Positions 26,707 to 36,563 of a DNA stretch of 64,000 bases are shown here, piece after piece. The notes below the pieces were generated by a model. That model ran no database searches. It saw nothing but the letters and a program-made list of their open reading frames with translations, and was not told where the DNA came from. This DNA comes from an uncultured Formosa sp. (GTDB taxonomy: Bacteria > Bacteroidota > Bacteroidia > Flavobacteriales > Flavobacteriaceae). The stretch's first letter is position 1. Each line of letters begins with the position of its first letter. The position numbers and the translations under genes are program-made. Location: positions 1 to 64,000 of the forward strand of contig NZ_CANMTH010000014.1 in the NCBI RefSeq assembly GCF_947500765.1. The letters are read 5' to 3'.

Positions 26707-29397
26707 TTATTTTACAGTTAAAATTTCTCTTAAACGAATATCTTTTGAAGATGCTCCAATCATGATTCTGAAATCACCAGCTTCTACTAATCGTTTTAAA
26801 TCTTTATCTAACATAGACAATTCATTTGGACCTAACTCAAACGTTACTTTTTGAGACGCTCCCCCTTTTAAATTTATACGTGTAAAGCCTTTTAATTCTT
26901 TAATCGGACGAGACACTGAAGCCAACTCATCACGGATATATAATTGTACAACTTCATCTCCTGCAACAGAACCGGTATTTTTAACAGTACAAGTAACCTG
27001 AACCGTTTCTGTTGGAGCTATATTATTTTTACTGAATTCTAAGTTAGAATACTCAAAAGACGTATAACTTAAACCATAACCAAAAGGAAATAAGGGTTGA
27101 CCTGTTAAATTGTGATAATTATCACCTCGACCAGTTGGTTTATTGTTGTAATATAATGGACATTGTGCCTCATCTACTGGGAATGTGATTGGTAAACGTC
27201 CTGCAGGATTTTCGTCTCCGAAAAGAATATCGGCAAAACCATTTCCGCCATTTTCACCAGCATACCAAGCCATGATAATTCCATCTACATCATTAATCCA
27301 ATTTGCCATAGTAATTGCGCTACCACCAACTAAAACTACAACGGTAGGTTTTCCTGTTGCTGCTACTGCTTTAATTAATGCTTCTTGATGACCAGGTAAA
27401 GCTAATAATGCACGGTCTCTAAATTCTCCTTCATGAATACCTGCAAATACAACAGCAACATCACTTTTTTCTGCGACAGCAACTGCATCTGCAATTTCTT
27501 GTTTCCATGCATCATGAATATCTGCATCCCAAACTAATTTGAATTTTGCATTTCCAGCAGACTCATAAAATTCAATTTTCACATCATACTCTTTTCCTTT
27601 TTCAAAAGAAAATTCTTTTAAAATAGTATTGTATGATTGTTTTTGCCAATTATCAATTAATAGTTTACCATCTAAATACATGCGGTAACCATCGTTACCT
27701 TCTATACCAACATTAAATACGCCCGTTTTAGTTGCTTTTATTTTACCTGTCCAGCGTACAGAAAACCAATCGTAAGCTAAATCTTCATGCGGAGAAAATA
27801 GTGTCCAACCAAAATTCACTCTTTTATCAATACGTTCCACTTTTGGTGTTCCGCTTAATTTAATATTATCAAAATAATCACCTTTTAAACCTTCTACTTT
27901 TTTACCATCACTTATAGTAGATAAATTAGCAGATGCTATTGGCTTATATTTTACTTCTGTTAATGCAACACCTTCAGCATAATTAATGTTTTCTTCTCCA
28001 ATTTTATTAGCAACACCATCATACATAGAAACCAAATTATTTCCTGGTCCACTATAACCTCCTAAACGCACTGTTTTAACATCGTGACCAATAAGTGCTA
28101 CTTTTTTAGTAGTTTTTTTAACAGGCAACGTGTTATTTTTATTCTTTAATAACACCATTGATTTCGAAGCTGCTTTTTTAGCCAATTCACGGTGTGATTT
28201 ATGTCCGTTCCATACTGCAGCTTCTTTAGCATCTACATAAGGATTTTCAAATAAACCTAACTCGAATTTAGCTGTCAAGATTCTGCTTACAGCTTCATCA
28301 ATCGCTTTAATATCGACCATACCATTTTCGTAAGCTTCCCAAAATAAAGGATAGTGATTGTAGTTGGTTTGGAACATAACATCTAAACCAGCTTCAACAG
28401 CATCTTCAGTAGCTTCTGCATAATTAGCGGCTGTAAAATGTAAAACATTCGCACCTCCTGTAGCACCAGCATCAGAAATCACATAACCATTAAAACCCCA
28501 TTCTTCTTTAAGTTTTGTACGTAATAACCATTCGTTAGATGTACATGGTGTGCCGTCTAATGAATTATAAGATGTCATAACCGAACGTGCACCTGCTTCC
28601 TTAAAAACAGCTTTAAATGCTGGAAAATAAATTTCTTCTAACAAACGCTCGTTAAAACTAATAGGATAACTATCGCGACCACCAGCACCAACATTAGCCA
28701 CAAAGTGTTTTGGTGTTGTAATAACGCCTTCTTTTTCGAATTGACTGATAAATGAGACTCCCATTCTAGAAGTTAAATACGGATCTTCTCCATAGGTTTC
28801 TTCTACACGTCCCCAACGTACATCGCGAGCAATGTTTAATACAGGAGAAAGAATTTGTCGAATACCTCTTGTTTTAGTTTCTTTAGTAATAGCACTTGCA
28901 ACTTCCCCCACTAAATCGGTATCCCAAGTAGATGCTAAAGCAATAGCTTGCGGAAAAGTTGTTGCTCCATCACGAGCTAAACCGTGTAATGCTTCGTTAA
29001 ATGGGATAATAGGAATACCTAAACGTGTTTCTTCTAAGAAGTACTTTTGAAGGGCATTAATTTCATTAGCCATATTGGCTGCAGTTCCCGTAGAACCATA
29101 GTCCATAATTTGCTCTGCAGCATTATCATTTAATCCTTTTGATGAAATTTGAAACCCAAAAATACCGTGCTTCAATTTATCTTTTCCTATTTTTAAATCT
29201 CCAGGAATCATAAACATTTGCCAGAATTTTTCTTCTAAAGTCATTCTGCTTAACAAATCGCTTACACGTTCTTCTACTGATAATTTAGGATTTTTATAAG
29301 GTGGATCTTTTTTAGCGGAAAATGCTAGCGATACTGTTAAGACTCCTCCTAAACATACTAATATTAAAACCGTTTTGATGTTACTAATTCTCTTCAT
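26707..29397 (-). CDS. GH3 beta-glycosidase with PA14 insertion (896 aa)
   Basis: A signal peptide (LTVSLAFSA) precedes the GH3 barrel with FNEALHGLARDGATTFPQA, KHFVAN and nucleophile D309 in YVISDAGATGG. The second alpha/beta domain is interrupted by a PA14 module at about 500-640 (KGDYFDNIKLSG, GNDGYRMYLDGKLLIDNW). A fibronectin-III-like C-terminal domain (PIKELKGFTRINLK) closes the protein. The family removes terminal beta-Glc, beta-Xyl or beta-GlcNAc. SDAG at the nucleophile differs from the SDW of classical beta-glucosidases and from SDC of the second GH3 here, so different sugars are likely. Confidence 0.93.
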   Translation of the reverse strand: MKRISNIKTVLILVCLGGVLTVSLAFSAKKDPPYKNPKLSVEERVSDLLSRMTLEEKFWQMFMIPGDLKIGKDKLKHGIFGFQISSKGLNDNAAEQIMDYGSTGTAANMANEINALQKYFLEETRLGIPIIPFNEALHGLARDGATTFPQAIALASTWDTDLVGEVASAITKETKTRGIRQILSPVLNIARDVRWGRVEETYGEDPYLTSRMGVSFISQFEKEGVITTPKHFVANVGAGGRDSYPISFNERLLEEIYFPAFKAVFKEAGARSVMTSYNSLDGTPCTSNEWLLRTKLKEEWGFNGYVISDAGATGGANVLHFTAANYAEATEDAVEAGLDVMFQTNYNHYPLFWEAYENGMVDIKAIDEAVSRILTAKFELGLFENPYVDAKEAAVWNGHKSHRELAKKAASKSMVLLKNKNNTLPVKKTTKKVALIGHDVKTVRLGGYSGPGNNLVSMYDGVANKIGEENINYAEGVALTEVKYKPIASANLSTISDGKKVEGLKGDYFDNIKLSGTPKVERIDKRVNFGWTLFSPHEDLAYDWFSVRWTGKIKATKTGVFNVGIEGNDGYRMYLDGKLLIDNWQKQSYNTILKEFSFEKGKEYDVKIEFYESAGNAKFKLVWDADIHDAWKQEIADAVAVAEKSDVAVVFAGIHEGEFRDRALLALPGHQEALIKAVAATGKPTVVVLVGGSAITMANWINDVDGIIMAWYAGENGGNGFADILFGDENPAGRLPITFPVDEAQCPLYYNNKPTGRGDNYHNLTGQPLFPFGYGLSYTSFEYSNLEFSKNNIAPTETVQVTCTVKNTGSVAGDEVVQLYIRDELASVSRPIKELKGFTRINLKGGASQKVTFELGPNELSMLDKDLKRLVEAGDFRIMIGASSKDIRLREILTVK

Positions 29398-29416
29398 CTA
29401 TATTTTAATTAAACTA

Positions 29417-30997
29417 CTATTGGTTTTGTTTTAAATCTTCTAATTGCGACCAAGATACTCCGGGATCATTCATAAGTTTTTTTCCTACTGTACTTCTACC
29501 ATCGTTAATGATTTTAAGTAAATCTGTACGATACTCTTTAATTATTTCCGAATGATTGCCTTCTAAGTTATGTTCCTCTGCAATATCATTTTTCAAATTA
29601 TAAAGCTGCACCTTAGGCAAGCTATCGTATATTTCTTTTTTAATATTTTTATTTGGAAAACTCCACCCTCCAGAACCTGGAGCAAATATGACTTTATAAT
29701 CGCCTTTTCTATAAGCAAAATTTCCATGAACAGAATGATGTACTACACTTGTTCTTTTTGGTAAGTTGCTTTTTAAATTGGTTGCAGAAAGATGACTGTA
29801 ACTATCTTCGGCCACAGTTTCAGGATAAGTCACTCCTAAAAGATCGGCTACAGTTGCAAAAAAATCTGTTGTACAAACTAATTGCTCTGACGTTCCTGCT
29901 TCAATATGTCCTTCCCAATTAATAATATATGGCACACGATGTCCGCCTTCAAAAATATCGGCTTTTGTCCCTCTAAACATATAACTCGGATCATGCCCTT
30001 TAGATAATAATTGTTTATAATTTGCGGATGGAGAACACCCGTTATCGCTTGTAAATACGATTAAAGTATTTTCTGTAATTCCGTTTTTTTCTAAAGCTTT
30101 GGAAACTTCACCAACAACCCAATCTACCATTAAAACAAAATCACCATAAGGATTATCTAATTTACTTTTTCCTTGAAATTCCGCTGTAGGAAGAATTGGT
30201 GTATGTGGTGCTGGTAAAGGCATGTAAACAAAAAATGGTTTGTCCTTATTAGCATTCGTATTAATATAATTTACGGTACGTTCTGTAATTTCAGGAAGTG
30301 CTTTTTCGTGATTAAAATCATCTGACGTTAAGCCTGTTCTCCATGTACCTTGTTTAGTTTTCCCCTTCGTTATATGTGTTGGCACCATAGTTGGCATACC
30401 ATTTTCTACCCATACATAAGGCGGCATATCTAAAGATCCGCAAAAGCCAAAACTATAATCGAAACCATGTGTATTCGGTCCATTCTTAATCGGCTTCGTA
30501 AAATCTACTTCTGGTCTTGCTTTTAGCTTATCGATGTCTATTGAATCTGTATTCTGCAAAGCCCAATCCCAGCCCATATGCCATTTGCCGATAAAAGCTG
30601 TTTGGTAACCATTGTTTTTTAAAAACTTAGCAACCGTAGTGGTCTCCTTTTTTATTAAAGATTTAGAATATCCGCTTAAAACTCCTTGTTTTAGCGAAGT
30701 TCTCCAATTATAACGCCCAGTTAAAATGCCATACCGCGTTGGTGTGCAAACGGCAGAACTTGTATGTGCATCTGTAAAAGCAACGCCACTGTTTGCCAAT
30801 CGATCTATATTTGGTGTTTGTATTTTAGAATATTCATTAAAAGAAGAAACATCTCCATATCCCAAATCATCAGTTAAAATATAAATAATATTAGGTTTTG
30901 AGACATTAGCCTCCTTGACTTTATCTTCTTCTTTACAAGAAAACAGAATCACTGTGAGCATTGTTAATATTAATATAATTACCGATCGACTAGACAT
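29417..30997 (-). CDS. S1-family sulfatase lipoprotein, CTPTR type (526 aa)
   Basis: Lipobox LFSC (C21) anchors the protein. PNIIYILTDDLGYGD and AVCTPTR with C84 as the formylglycine precursor give the catalytic core. IGKWHMGWDW and VFTSDNGCSPS follow. It is the paralogue of the 21108-22595 sulfatase, with matching N-terminal and C-terminal blocks, but differs in being a lipoprotein and in an insertion around 150-200. The pair may split the same chemistry between compartments (membrane-anchored versus soluble) or recognise different neighbouring sugars. Confidence 0.93.
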   Translation of the reverse strand: MSSRSVIILILTMLTVILFSCKEEDKVKEANVSKPNIIYILTDDLGYGDVSSFNEYSKIQTPNIDRLANSGVAFTDAHTSSAVCTPTRYGILTGRYNWRTSLKQGVLSGYSKSLIKKETTTVAKFLKNNGYQTAFIGKWHMGWDWALQNTDSIDIDKLKARPEVDFTKPIKNGPNTHGFDYSFGFCGSLDMPPYVWVENGMPTMVPTHITKGKTKQGTWRTGLTSDDFNHEKALPEITERTVNYINTNANKDKPFFVYMPLPAPHTPILPTAEFQGKSKLDNPYGDFVLMVDWVVGEVSKALEKNGITENTLIVFTSDNGCSPSANYKQLLSKGHDPSYMFRGTKADIFEGGHRVPYIINWEGHIEAGTSEQLVCTTDFFATVADLLGVTYPETVAEDSYSHLSATNLKSNLPKRTSVVHHSVHGNFAYRKGDYKVIFAPGSGGWSFPNKNIKKEIYDSLPKVQLYNLKNDIAEEHNLEGNHSEIIKEYRTDLLKIINDGRSTVGKKLMNDPGVSWSQLEDLKQNQ

Positions 30998-31036
30998 ACT
31001 CCTTATTTTTAATTTTTAAACATCCTTTTGTTTTGA

Positions 31037-32401
31037 TTAATGCAAATTCGCTTTTAAATCTGCATCAAAATCAATCATCATTTTTTGTAATTTTTTTACA
31101 ATTTTCGGATTCTGAGATGCGACGTTATTACTTTCTGAAATATCTTCTTTCAAATTAAATAAGGTTACCCCTTCTTCTTCTGTAATACGTAATTTCCAAT
31201 TCCCTTTTCTAACGGCTTGGAGTTCATTTTTTAAATAATAAAAGAAACCCTCTTTTTCATGAGGAGACTTCGCTTTATTTACTCCTGAAAGTAAAGGCCA
31301 AATATTTTTTCCATCCATAGGTTTATTTGACATTTCTGCTCCAGTTATATGCGCTATGGTTGGTAACAAATCTATTGTTGAGGCCACTTTATTGGTCACT
31401 AACCCTTCTTTAATTGTTCCTTTCCATTGTGCTATCATTGGAACACGCATGCCACCTTCTAAAGTTTGAGATTTAAAGCCTCTTAATGGTAATGCACTTC
31501 CGCCCTGTTCATCTTCTAAATCCCAAGGACCATTATCTGAAGTAAACACAACTAATGTATTTTTATCTAACCCTAGAGATTCTAATGTTTTTAAAATAGT
31601 TCCCATACTCCAATCTATTTCCTCAACAGCATCACCATATAGACCTCGAGCACTTTTTCCTTTAAATTTAGGGGAAGCATATAAAGGCACATGTGGCATA
31701 GTTTGCGCTAAGTATAAAAAGAATGGCTGGTCTTTATTTTCTGTTATAAACTCTACTGCTTTTTCTGTATATCTTTGCGTTATTGATGATTGATCTACAG
31801 GATATTCTATAACCTCATCTTGCAGTAATAAAGGTACACGTCTTCCTCTCCATTTTTTCTCACGAAGACTATCGATGGTCATCTCTTCTCTAAAAACGAT
31901 ATCATGAGAAACTTTTGATTTTGGATTAACCGACATATCATTACTAAACGGAATACCATAATAAGAATCGAAACCTTGAGACGTTGGTAAATATTGCTCT
32001 TCATCTCCCAAATGCCATTTTCCAATACATGCCGTAGCATAGCCTTCTGCTTTAAGCATATCTGCAATAGTCATTTCTTTATTAGATAAACCTCCTGGCA
32101 AATTTGGCCAAAACACATCAGGCACTCCAACTCGTGGTGGATAAGATCCAGTAAGTAAAGCCGCTCTAGATGGAGAACATACTGATGATGCTGCATAAAA
32201 ATCTGTAAACGTTACACCCTCAGCAGCCATTTTATCTAGGTATGGTGTTTTTATTAATGGCGAACCAAAAACACCAACATCCTGATACCCCTGATCGTCT
32301 GTAAAAAAGATGATAACGTTGGGTTTAGGTTGTTTCTCTTGTGCAAATACATTAAGATTACAACTCAAAAACACGATTATGATACCGACTATAAACTTCA
32401 T
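31037..32401 (-). CDS. S1-family sulfatase, CSPSR type (454 aa)
   Basis: A signal peptide cut near VFAQ is followed by PNVIIFFTDDQGYQD and SSVCSPSR (C75). IGKWHLGDEEQYLP and VFTSDNGPWD carry further active-site ligands. It resembles arylsulfatase A / GalNAc-6-sulfatase-like enzymes in overall layout (VTFTDFYAASSVCSPSRAAL), but the subfamily is uncertain. A GH95 gene lies 21 bp upstream, so desulfation may expose an alpha-fucoside or vice versa. Confidence 0.93.
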   Translation of the reverse strand: MKFIVGIIIVFLSCNLNVFAQEKQPKPNVIIFFTDDQGYQDVGVFGSPLIKTPYLDKMAAEGVTFTDFYAASSVCSPSRAALLTGSYPPRVGVPDVFWPNLPGGLSNKEMTIADMLKAEGYATACIGKWHLGDEEQYLPTSQGFDSYYGIPFSNDMSVNPKSKVSHDIVFREEMTIDSLREKKWRGRRVPLLLQDEVIEYPVDQSSITQRYTEKAVEFITENKDQPFFLYLAQTMPHVPLYASPKFKGKSARGLYGDAVEEIDWSMGTILKTLESLGLDKNTLVVFTSDNGPWDLEDEQGGSALPLRGFKSQTLEGGMRVPMIAQWKGTIKEGLVTNKVASTIDLLPTIAHITGAEMSNKPMDGKNIWPLLSGVNKAKSPHEKEGFFYYLKNELQAVRKGNWKLRITEEEGVTLFNLKEDISESNNVASQNPKIVKKLQKMMIDFDADLKANLH

Positions 32402-32422
32402 AAATGCTATACTTTTAACTTC

Positions 32423-34759
32423 TTACTTTTTATTTAAAGCATCATCAAACGTATACGTTTGTCCTGCTTCTGTTTCAAATTCTATCGTTTTATCCCCGTA
32501 AACCAACTTACATGATTTACCTTTTTTAGAGGTTACTGTAACTGTTTTTAAAGCTGAATTTTCCCATTCAAATGACAACTCAAAACCTCCTCGGGCAACA
32601 ATACCAGATACTTTACCTTCTGGCAATGCACTTGGTAACGCTGGTAATACTTCTATATATCCTAAATGACTTTGTAGAATCATTTCTAAAATACCTGAAG
32701 CTCCACCAAAATTTCCATCAATTTGAAATGGTGGATGTGCATCAAAAAGATTTAAATACGATCCGCCACCTTCTTTTCCGTTTGGTTTTACCGCAGGACT
32801 TAATAGTTTATGTAATAATTTATAGGCATGATCTCCATCTTTAAAACGTGACCAAAAATTAATTTTCCATGCTAAACTCCAACCGGTACCATTATCTCCT
32901 CTATATTCTAATGATTGCTTTGCTGCTTTCATTAAATCTGGAGTGTCTTGGTAATTTATTTCATTTCCTGGGTGAACGGCCCAAAGGTGAGATACGTGTC
33001 TGTGATGACTTTCTGGATTATCTTTATCTTCCATCCATTCTTGTAACTGACCATGTTTACCAATTTTATTCGGTGCGATTTTAGCAATCATAGGTTCTAA
33101 GCTCGATGTGAATTTCTGATCTGTATTTAAAATTTTTGAAGCTTCAATAGTAGTTCTAAACAAAGCTCTTATTAATTGATGATCCATAGTTGGTCCTGCA
33201 ACTAAACCACCTATTTCTGGAGAATTTGAAGGCGTACTTATTAAATAGCCTGTGTTTGGATCTTTATATAAAAACTGAGAATAAAACAACGCTGCATTTC
33301 GCATAAGCGGATAACGTTTTTCTAAAAATGCTTTATCTTGAGTAAACAAATAATGTTCCCAAATGTGTGATGATAACCAAGCGGCACCACCTAACCAAAT
33401 ACCATGATGCGATGCATTTACCGGAGCAGCACCACGCCAAATGTCTACATTATGATGAACAATCCACCCATCTGCATTATAATGTACTTTAGCCACTTTG
33501 GCACCTGTAATAGAAAGATCTTCAATTAAATCGAATAAAGGTTCGTGGCATTCACTTAAATTATACGTTTCTACCGGCCAATAATTCATTTCTAAATTAA
33601 TATTGGTGGTATAACTACTAAACCATGGCGGCGTTAATTTATCATTCCAAATTCCTTGTAATGTTGCTGGTTTTGTACCTGGACGACTACTAGATATGGT
33701 TAAATAACGTGCATAAGCTACATACAGTGCCACCAATTGTGGATCGTTTGGCGTAATACTAAAATCTAAAATTCTTTGATCTGTAGGGTTTTCAGATTTA
33801 CCATTATCTCCAAAACTTAATTCAAAACGATTATACAACGCTTGATAGTCTGAAATATGTTTTGACTTAACATCCTGATAATCTAAGTATTCTATTTTCG
33901 CTAACGTTTCTGGAACTATTTTTTCTGGTTGTCCTGAAACATCTTTATAATCGATATAATTTGTAGCTGCAGTTAAATATACAGTTGCAGTAGAAGCTTC
34001 TGTAATTTGAAGTTTACCATTGGCATTAGAGATGTGACCGTCAGTTTTAATTTTTAAAGTTGAAATTCCTCTTAATACCCCTTCTTTTACTTTTACAACT
34101 AAAGTTTGAGAGTTTCCTGAGGTTAAAACTGATTTATCTTCATGAATCGCATCTAACCATAAGTCGAATTCTAAAACTTTTTCTTTGCTAGCTGTTAAGT
34201 TTACAGCAATAATTTGATCTGGAAAACTAGATAATACTTCACGTTTATACCGAACATCATTTACCGAATACGTTACAGTAGTTATCGCTGTATTTAAATC
34301 TAACTCGCGTTTATAATTTGTGAAATTATCATGATTTTCAAAATCGATATACACATCTCCAAAAGGTTGATAATGAATTTGTTTTATGGGATCGCTCATA
34401 AAATGATCTTGAGCCATTTTTTGAGCTTCTAATTGCTTGCCTGTTGCTAATAAGGTTCTAATTTCATCTAAATATACACTAGCACCTTCATGAGCATAAT
34501 CATGAGGTTGCCCACGCCAAAGTGTTTCTTCGTTAAACTGAATGTGTTCTTGAGAGACTCCTCCAAAAACCATAGCGCCTAAGCTCCCGTTACCAATTGG
34601 TAAAGCATCTGTCCATTTTTCAGCAGCTTTTGTATACTGTAATTTACAGTCTTCTTTCTGCTGTACCTCTTCCGCCTTGGGTTTTGCACAAAACGTTAAA
34701 GTCAGACATAAAGCTAGAAATAGAAACTTTTTAATAGTGATGTATTTTTTTATTTTCAT
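32423..34759 (-). CDS. GH95 alpha-L-fucosidase / alpha-L-galactosidase lipoprotein
   Basis: The product has about 778 residues. The ATG at 34759 gives a compact signal with lipobox LTFC; the ATG at 34771 adds only four residues and cannot be excluded. The N-terminal beta-sandwich (ALPIGNGSLGAMVFGG) and linker lead to an (alpha/alpha)6 barrel. Key residues match the family: N386/N388 in NINLEMNYW, E515 in SNSPEIGG, and D681 in QIDGNFGG. GH95 is an inverting family; known members cleave alpha-1,2-fucose or alpha-L-galactose. It brings the number of fucosidase-type enzymes here to four, or five with the GH141-like protein. Confidence 0.94.
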   Translation of the reverse strand: MKIKKYITIKKFLFLALCLTLTFCAKPKAEEVQQKEDCKLQYTKAAEKWTDALPIGNGSLGAMVFGGVSQEHIQFNEETLWRGQPHDYAHEGASVYLDEIRTLLATGKQLEAQKMAQDHFMSDPIKQIHYQPFGDVYIDFENHDNFTNYKRELDLNTAITTVTYSVNDVRYKREVLSSFPDQIIAVNLTASKEKVLEFDLWLDAIHEDKSVLTSGNSQTLVVKVKEGVLRGISTLKIKTDGHISNANGKLQITEASTATVYLTAATNYIDYKDVSGQPEKIVPETLAKIEYLDYQDVKSKHISDYQALYNRFELSFGDNGKSENPTDQRILDFSITPNDPQLVALYVAYARYLTISSSRPGTKPATLQGIWNDKLTPPWFSSYTTNINLEMNYWPVETYNLSECHEPLFDLIEDLSITGAKVAKVHYNADGWIVHHNVDIWRGAAPVNASHHGIWLGGAAWLSSHIWEHYLFTQDKAFLEKRYPLMRNAALFYSQFLYKDPNTGYLISTPSNSPEIGGLVAGPTMDHQLIRALFRTTIEASKILNTDQKFTSSLEPMIAKIAPNKIGKHGQLQEWMEDKDNPESHHRHVSHLWAVHPGNEINYQDTPDLMKAAKQSLEYRGDNGTGWSLAWKINFWSRFKDGDHAYKLLHKLLSPAVKPNGKEGGGSYLNLFDAHPPFQIDGNFGGASGILEMILQSHLGYIEVLPALPSALPEGKVSGIVARGGFELSFEWENSALKTVTVTSKKGKSCKLVYGDKTIEFETEAGQTYTFDDALNKK

Positions 34760-34781
34760 GTTATTAACCATGTGGGTTATG

Positions 34782-36557
34782 TTATGCTTTAATTTCTATA
34801 TAAAATGGATATGTAAATTTTAACACCCCATCTTCCTTTAAAAACACCTTCGGTAATATAGTTAATGGTCCTTTTTTTAATTCTATAGCATTAAAACTGA
34901 ATTGTGAATGTCCATTTGCTTCAATTGGTAGGGTTAGTGACGTATCACCTAAAACCAACTCCAATTGACCTGTTGTTTCTATTGGCCGATCAAAATGAAC
35001 AATAATATCAAAAGATTTGGTTTCGTTTATAATAACATCCCAATACATAAGTTCGTTGTTAAATCCTTCTTTTTTTATAAAAAGTGCTTCGTTTTGATTA
35101 AGCATAACCGGGTTTTCATGAACTGTACCAATAATTGGTTTTGGTGCGTTAACAATATGTTCTGAACTTTCCATAGTGTTTAACCACGAATCCATTTCAA
35201 TTTTTAATTCTTCAACTAAAGCTTTATTATTTTCTGAAATATCGTTTTGTTCATAAGGATCTTCAGTTAAATTAAAAAGCTGAAACTTATCATTATTGTC
35301 TTCATCTTTACCAACTCCAACAAGCTTCATGTTTCCTTTTCTGGTTGATACATTTCGGTATCTTACCGGAGCTGTTCTTGCCCAATAACGATTAATAATA
35401 CGCTCTGGTAAAACCGCTTCTTTTTTAGTTAATAAGGGTAATAAACTTTCGCCTTCAATATTTAAATTTTCTGGCATTTTTGAGTTTGTAAACTCGACTA
35501 ACGTTGGTAATATATCATAGTGTGCAGCAGGTGTCTTAACATCTCGAGCTTCTTTAAAAGCCTCTGGGTAATACCAAAAACTTGGCACTCTTACACCGCC
35601 TTGAAACACAGAGCCTTTTTTACCTCGCATGCCAGCAACATATCTTGGATGTTGTGGCCCATTATCGGTCATGAATATAATTAAGGTATTTTCTTCTAAA
35701 CCTAAATCGTCCAATTTCTTGAAAAACAGCCTCAAATTATCGTCTATATTAGTGATCATACCGTATACTTTTCTAGCATTTTCTCTGCTGTGTTCTGTAA
35801 CGTTAGGATATGGCTTATCTTGATCAATTAATCCTTGATCTGGATCTATATCCTTATACATATCGTAATACTTCTGTGGTAGTTGTAACGGCCCATGTGG
35901 CGCATTGTAAGACAAATACAAGAAGAACGGCTCGTCTTTATGGTCTTCAACATAATCTATTGCAGCTTCAGTTAACACATTAGTGCAATACCCTTGAGTT
36001 TGTACTTGTTTTCCGTTTTTCCAAAGAATTGGATTAAAATAACTACTATCTTTTTTTAAAGTATTTGGCCAATCTCCATACTGACCAATTCCGCCTGATA
36101 AATGATTTAATGTAAAATCGAAACCTTGATCTTGTGGGCGCATAGGATAATTATCTCCTAAATGCCATTTCCCAATCATTCCAGTGCTATAACCTGCATC
36201 TTTAAGTATTTCGGCAATGGTAACTTCAGAGCTTGCCATCATTGCACCTCCTCTGTAAGTATCATGAACCCCTGTAGTCATTGAATATTTTCCGGTCATG
36301 ATTGCAGATCGGGTTGGTGCACATACTGGATTAACCGAAAAATCGACGAACCGTACACTCTTACTAGCTAAACTATCTAAAACAGGTGTTTTTATATTCG
36401 GATTTCCATAAAAACCTAAATCTCCAAAACCTTGATCGTCTGTAACTATTAAAATAACATTTGGTTTAGTTATAGACGTTTCTATTTTTTTATTTTGAGC
36501 ACAGTTGCAAAAAACAAAAAATAGAACTAAAATGGTTATGTGTTTTAGATCATTCAT
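34782..36557 (-). CDS. S1-family sulfatase with extra C-terminal beta domain, CAPTR type (591 aa)
   Basis: The probable lipobox FCNC is followed by PNVILIVTDDQGFGD and NPVCAPTR with C79. IGKWHLGDNYPM and IIFMTDNGPQHP complete the active site. The last 120 residues or so (from about 470, PIIGTVHENPVML...) form an additional beta-rich domain not found in the other seven sulfatases, making it the longest. This tail may position a bulky or branched substrate. The subfamily is uncertain; arrangements like this are frequent in marine fucan- or galactan-related loci. Confidence 0.92.
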   Translation of the reverse strand: MNDLKHITILVLFFVFCNCAQNKKIETSITKPNVILIVTDDQGFGDLGFYGNPNIKTPVLDSLASKSVRFVDFSVNPVCAPTRSAIMTGKYSMTTGVHDTYRGGAMMASSEVTIAEILKDAGYSTGMIGKWHLGDNYPMRPQDQGFDFTLNHLSGGIGQYGDWPNTLKKDSSYFNPILWKNGKQVQTQGYCTNVLTEAAIDYVEDHKDEPFFLYLSYNAPHGPLQLPQKYYDMYKDIDPDQGLIDQDKPYPNVTEHSRENARKVYGMITNIDDNLRLFFKKLDDLGLEENTLIIFMTDNGPQHPRYVAGMRGKKGSVFQGGVRVPSFWYYPEAFKEARDVKTPAAHYDILPTLVEFTNSKMPENLNIEGESLLPLLTKKEAVLPERIINRYWARTAPVRYRNVSTRKGNMKLVGVGKDEDNNDKFQLFNLTEDPYEQNDISENNKALVEELKIEMDSWLNTMESSEHIVNAPKPIIGTVHENPVMLNQNEALFIKKEGFNNELMYWDVIINETKSFDIIVHFDRPIETTGQLELVLGDTSLTLPIEANGHSQFSFNAIELKKGPLTILPKVFLKEDGVLKFTYPFYIEIKA

Positions 36558-36563
36558 ATTTAA

